From positions 62,001 to 126,000 of the forward strand of contig JAISIR010000020.1 in NCBI GenBank assembly GCA_031261985.1: a stretch of DNA of 64,000 nt, in the 5' to 3' direction. Shown in pieces: positions 61,146-64,000 of the stretch (position 1 is its first letter; each line of letters opens with the position of its first letter). Source of the DNA: Clostridiales bacterium (GTDB lineage: Bacteria; Bacillota; Clostridia; Monoglobales; WRBX01). The translations under genes were made by a program, and so were the position numbers. The notes below the pieces were generated by a model. It made no database searches. It was not told the origin of the DNA and worked only from the letters and a program-made list of their open reading frames with translations.

Positions 61146-63590
61146 TTATCGCTTTAGTACTTGAGCAGGCGCGGGCGTGGTTTTGGGCGTGGGTTGAATG
61201 TTTAGCTTTGAAGTTTCATTAATTCTTTTGATGATTTCTGCGTCGAGATTATCTTTATATTTATTAATTATAGTAGTGGTTTCTTTAGGCGGGATTGCAT
61301 GAGTCCATACGATTTTAAGTGACAGAGGATAATACTCATTTGGGTGTTCAACATCGTACTTAAGCGAAGGCTCTAGCAGCATATTTGCAATTTTTTTAGC
61401 GGCGGGTTCGCCATAAGTAGCTTTTGCTAATTTTATAATTGAGTCGGGGAATTCATAAATGCTTTTGTTAAAACTATCTGCAACAAATTTTTCTACCTCT
61501 TTAGTGTTTTTAATATTTATCCCTGAATCTTTTAACTTTTGAAGCGTTTCTAAAATATAATTTGCAGATTTATAAGCTATTTTAAAATCCGAGTAGTCAA
61601 CAGTTTTATCTACATAAGCAAAATATTCTTTGCTAAATTCTAAAAATTGCTCGTCGGCTTTTGTTAAAGTTTTATTTTTATCGAACAAGGCTTTAATTAG
61701 CAACTTTTGGTAAAACTTATCGATGTTTTCTGTAACCTTTGTAATTAAATCCTTACGTCCAGGAGGATATTGAGGAGAAAAACGGTTATAGATTTGTTTA
61801 TAAACCTCGTTATAATGCGGAAGCTTCATCATTCTTTCCATTTCTTCGGCGGTTTCAAGAAAATGTCTTATTTTGAAAAATCGGTCTTTATGCATAAAGT
61901 AATTCCGGTCTTCACTTGTAATCTCAAAATTCTCTACTTTATTGGTAAAATCGCTTACAGAATCGATAAATTCACGTAACTCTTCAGGATCAATTTCCTT
62001 GCCAGCTTCATCAGCGTTTTTAGCTACGTACGTTAGTACATTGGCAGACAAATTTTCTATATAATTATATATTAGACTTGCACCAAGGAAACTTTCGTCC
62101 TTAAAAACATCCTCAAGGTAATGACCGCTAAAGTTATTTTTGATAAATGTTAAAGTAGGTATGTTATACGCAATATCGTTTATACCATGACCAACACTAC
62201 GATAATCATGTATTGTATAATTATCGTCTAAGAGTGCGGAATCTGCTACAAATTTTTTGATGGATTCGCTGAACTTAATCGGGTCATCAATAGCGCTCGG
62301 TGTATCGTTATTTTGTTTACTAAAAATTGATGTTGTGTATTGTTCAACTAAATTGTAAGTATATTTTTTGATGTTTTCTAAAAGTTCTAAGGAGTTTCTG
62401 TTGTTTTCAAACTTATAATCTTTTAAAAAGTAATATTCGTTATGCCTTTTTGCTAAATTAAAGAAAAAAGAGACTTCATCTAGTAATTTTGAAAATCCAT
62501 TTTTTGAATAATCGAGGATTTTAAGGGCTTGTGCGTGTTGCTCGGTAATACTATGTAAAATTGTGTGAAATTCTACACGATAATAGTCTGTTGAATGTTT
62601 AAAATTGGCATCATGGTTTTTAATAAGTAAATCTTTTACATGAGCGTCGATATTATCTATTAGATAATCAATAGCATCATTTAAATTTTCTACTTTTTTA
62701 TCGTTAAAGCTTCTATTAAAAGGCAATTTTTCGTTTATTAAATAAATAAGCTTTATAAAATTATAAGTTTTTAAATCAAATTTTTTACTTAGTTGAAAAT
62801 TTATCTCGCCTGGCAGCGCATCGTGTATTTCACCGTTGAAAAATGAGATATAGACATCGAGGAAGCGACCTACATTTTCATCTTTTATGCTGGATGGTCC
62901 GTTGTTTTTAACGCTATCATTTAAATATTTTAGTTTATCACTAAGTGCGTTGCAAATAATTTTAAGGGTTGGTTCAGTTTTTGATGGGATTTCGACAGCA
63001 TCATTAATTAAAGCGTATATGTTTGGAAGAGTTTCGTTTGTAAGCTTACATAAATAGTCAAAATCATTTATACATCTATCTAGCTCTTTAATATTTTTTG
63101 TTTGCATGCTTGCCAAAATGGGAGTGACAAGCGCGGAGTATTTATTTATAATTTCTTTTTGCTTGGCAACTAATTTTTTGATATCGTTAAAAAGCGGCTC
63201 GGTATTTTTTATTGATTTAGGGCTAAAATCTAAAATAAGCTGTTCTATGGAGTCTTGTGCCTGGGGAATAAGAGCGGTTGTTTTATCAATCTCATTCTTA
63301 AATATAGCGTTGTACATAAGCGTTTTTGCCTTGGCTTCTTGCTCGGGCGTAACCTGGGATTTGCTGGCTTCGATTACAAAGTGGTCGAGTAGCGTTTTGC
63401 GCGCGTTATTTAGCTCGGCTTGAAGGTGATTAAGGCGTTCTTGTTCTTCTGGGTCGTTTTGATTGGCAGCTAAATCGGGGTGATATTTTTTAGTCAGCTC
63501 TTTATAGGCACTATTAACTTGAGCCTCGGTTGCGCCGAAATCTAGCTCTAGGGTAGCGTATGCGTTTTGGATTTGTTCAGTGTATGTCAT
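61146..63590 (-). CDS. J-domain protein (paralogue 3)
   Basis: 814 aa. A J-domain (residues 1-70, YKELTKKYHPDLAANQ, HPD at 37-39) precedes a helical region shared with paralogue 2 up to about residue 470. About 300 further residues are unique, and the tail NIQPTPKTTPAPAQ ends VLKR. It has no membrane segments. It belongs to the tandem array of paralogues that continues past the right edge of the window. AAGGAAG lies upstream of the ATG. Confidence 0.85.
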   Translation of the reverse strand: MTYTEQIQNAYATLELDFGATEAQVNSAYKELTKKYHPDLAANQNDPEEQERLNHLQAELNNARKTLLDHFVIEASKSQVTPEQEAKAKTLMYNAIFKNEIDKTTALIPQAQDSIEQLILDFSPKSIKNTEPLFNDIKKLVAKQKEIINKYSALVTPILASMQTKNIKELDRCINDFDYLCKLTNETLPNIYALINDAVEIPSKTEPTLKIICNALSDKLKYLNDSVKNNGPSSIKDENVGRFLDVYISFFNGEIHDALPGEINFQLSKKFDLKTYNFIKLIYLINEKLPFNRSFNDKKVENLNDAIDYLIDNIDAHVKDLLIKNHDANFKHSTDYYRVEFHTILHSITEQHAQALKILDYSKNGFSKLLDEVSFFFNLAKRHNEYYFLKDYKFENNRNSLELLENIKKYTYNLVEQYTTSIFSKQNNDTPSAIDDPIKFSESIKKFVADSALLDDNYTIHDYRSVGHGINDIAYNIPTLTFIKNNFSGHYLEDVFKDESFLGASLIYNYIENLSANVLTYVAKNADEAGKEIDPEELREFIDSVSDFTNKVENFEITSEDRNYFMHKDRFFKIRHFLETAEEMERMMKLPHYNEVYKQIYNRFSPQYPPGRKDLITKVTENIDKFYQKLLIKALFDKNKTLTKADEQFLEFSKEYFAYVDKTVDYSDFKIAYKSANYILETLQKLKDSGINIKNTKEVEKFVADSFNKSIYEFPDSIIKLAKATYGEPAAKKIANMLLEPSLKYDVEHPNEYYPLSLKIVWTHAIPPKETTTIINKYKDNLDAEIIKRINETSKLNIQPTPKTTPAPAQVLKR

Positions 63591-63606
63591 TTTTTATAAA
63601 CTTCCT

Positions 63607-64000
63607 TTATCTAGGTAGATTTTGCGGTGGTAAGTTTTGTGGATTAGAATTTGCGCGGAACTGATTTAATTTTTGCATAATAGAAGCGCGATTTTCGTCG
63701 TTAATTTCCTGCGATTCATTATCTTTAGCCAATTCGTCGAACAATATTTTTTCTAAATTCCAACCATAAATTGTAGTGCAAAAGTTTTTTATAACATCAA
63801 CTTCTTGCTCGGTAAAACCAACAAAACCATCGGGGTACTTTTTTAATACATATGTTGCAAAAGTTTTTTCGGCGGGCAGGGGTATAAAATCGTGCCACTT
63901 TTTATAGAATATATTGTCGAATTTAGTATGGAAAGCATTGTCGTATATACCGAGCTGTCTTTGCAGCGCAAAGGGTTCTTCTATTAGTTCTTCAAAAAAA
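63607..64000 (-). CDS. C-terminal part of a further accessory protein
   Basis: A minus-strand frame is open from the right edge to TAA at 63609-63607 (131 codons); the 5' end lies outside the window. The visible part is mostly helical and aromatic-rich (KKWHDFIPLPAEKTFATYVL, TTIYGWNLEKILFDEL). It ends in an Asn/Pro/Gln-rich tail, NPQNLPPQNLPR. The gap to the next gene is 16 bases, as between the J-domain genes, and the tail type is the same. Whether it starts with a J-domain cannot be seen. Confidence 0.75.
   Translation of the reverse strand, partial: FFEELIEEPFALQRQLGIYDNAFHTKFDNIFYKKWHDFIPLPAEKTFATYVLKKYPDGFVGFTEQEVDVIKNFCTTIYGWNLEKILFDELAKDNESQEINDENRASIMQKLNQFRANSNPQNLPPQNLPR

Overview
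The window is chromosomal DNA from a low-GC Gram-positive bacterium of the Firmicutes, most likely an uncultured member of the Clostridia. The evidence is the gene order and the signals: a large scRNA-type SRP RNA followed by dnaX-ybaB-recR, mutL-miaA, sepF, pgsA-recA-recX-rimO, plsX-acpP-rnc-smc-ftsY, a TPP-riboswitch thi operon, a strictly anaerobic NrdDG ribonucleotide reductase, an SLH-anchored subtilase, AGGAGG-type ribosome binding sites and TTGACA/TATAAT promoters with 17-base spacing. TTG and GTG starts are common. There is no sign of an integrated prophage, insertion sequence, CRISPR array, tRNA or 16S/23S rRNA gene.

Layout: 1-3781 (+) mutL end, miaA, an HlyD-like protein, yggS, sepF. 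4153-8092 (-) four accessory proteins (HExxH protein, helical protein, BspA-type LRR protein, unknown). 8516-9043 (+) CarD-like regulator. 9173-13083 (-) thiC-thiW-thiE-thiD behind a TPP riboswitch. 13293-23215 (+) recA, recX, rimO, pgsA, plsX, acpP, rnc, smc, ftsY. 23264-30496 (+) UPF0182 protein, polysaccharide flippase, VanW lipoprotein, pgi, an anchored protein. 30676-34855 (-) NlpC/P60 hydrolase with a long structured leader, then nrdD-nrdG under NrdR-like boxes. 35210-38635 (+) S8 peptidase with SLH domains. 38785-42197 (-) three more accessory proteins. 42310-48560 (-) GT39-like protein, ECF S-component, nadK, hflX, recR, ybaB, dnaX, SRP RNA. 48654-53805 (+) aroF-tyrA-aroB-aroA-aroC. 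54023-56572 (+) a four-gene cassette: HTH regulator, small protein, MuF-like/lysozyme-like protein, membrane protein. 56639-64000 (-) a WG-repeat protein, three tandem J-domain paralogues and the end of a fourth protein.

The housekeeping part is ordinary: DNA repair, division, fatty acid and phospholipid synthesis, protein targeting, thiamine and shikimate pathways. The unusual part is a set of eleven signal-peptide-less proteins in three minus-strand clusters. Their folds differ (HExxH, LRR, hexapeptide beta-helix, J-domain, all-helical), but most end in a Pro/polar linker with a short basic-hydrophobic tail. Three of their promoters carry a similar 30-base element directly upstream of the -35 box. 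I propose that they form one co-regulated, possibly exported, protein set; this is inference.

Other points of interest are the leader of the NlpC/P60 gene, which has mutually exclusive pairings beginning at the predicted transcription start, and the 54-56.6 kb cassette with a palindromic operator and a lysozyme-like domain behind a phage-head-type Cys/His motif.
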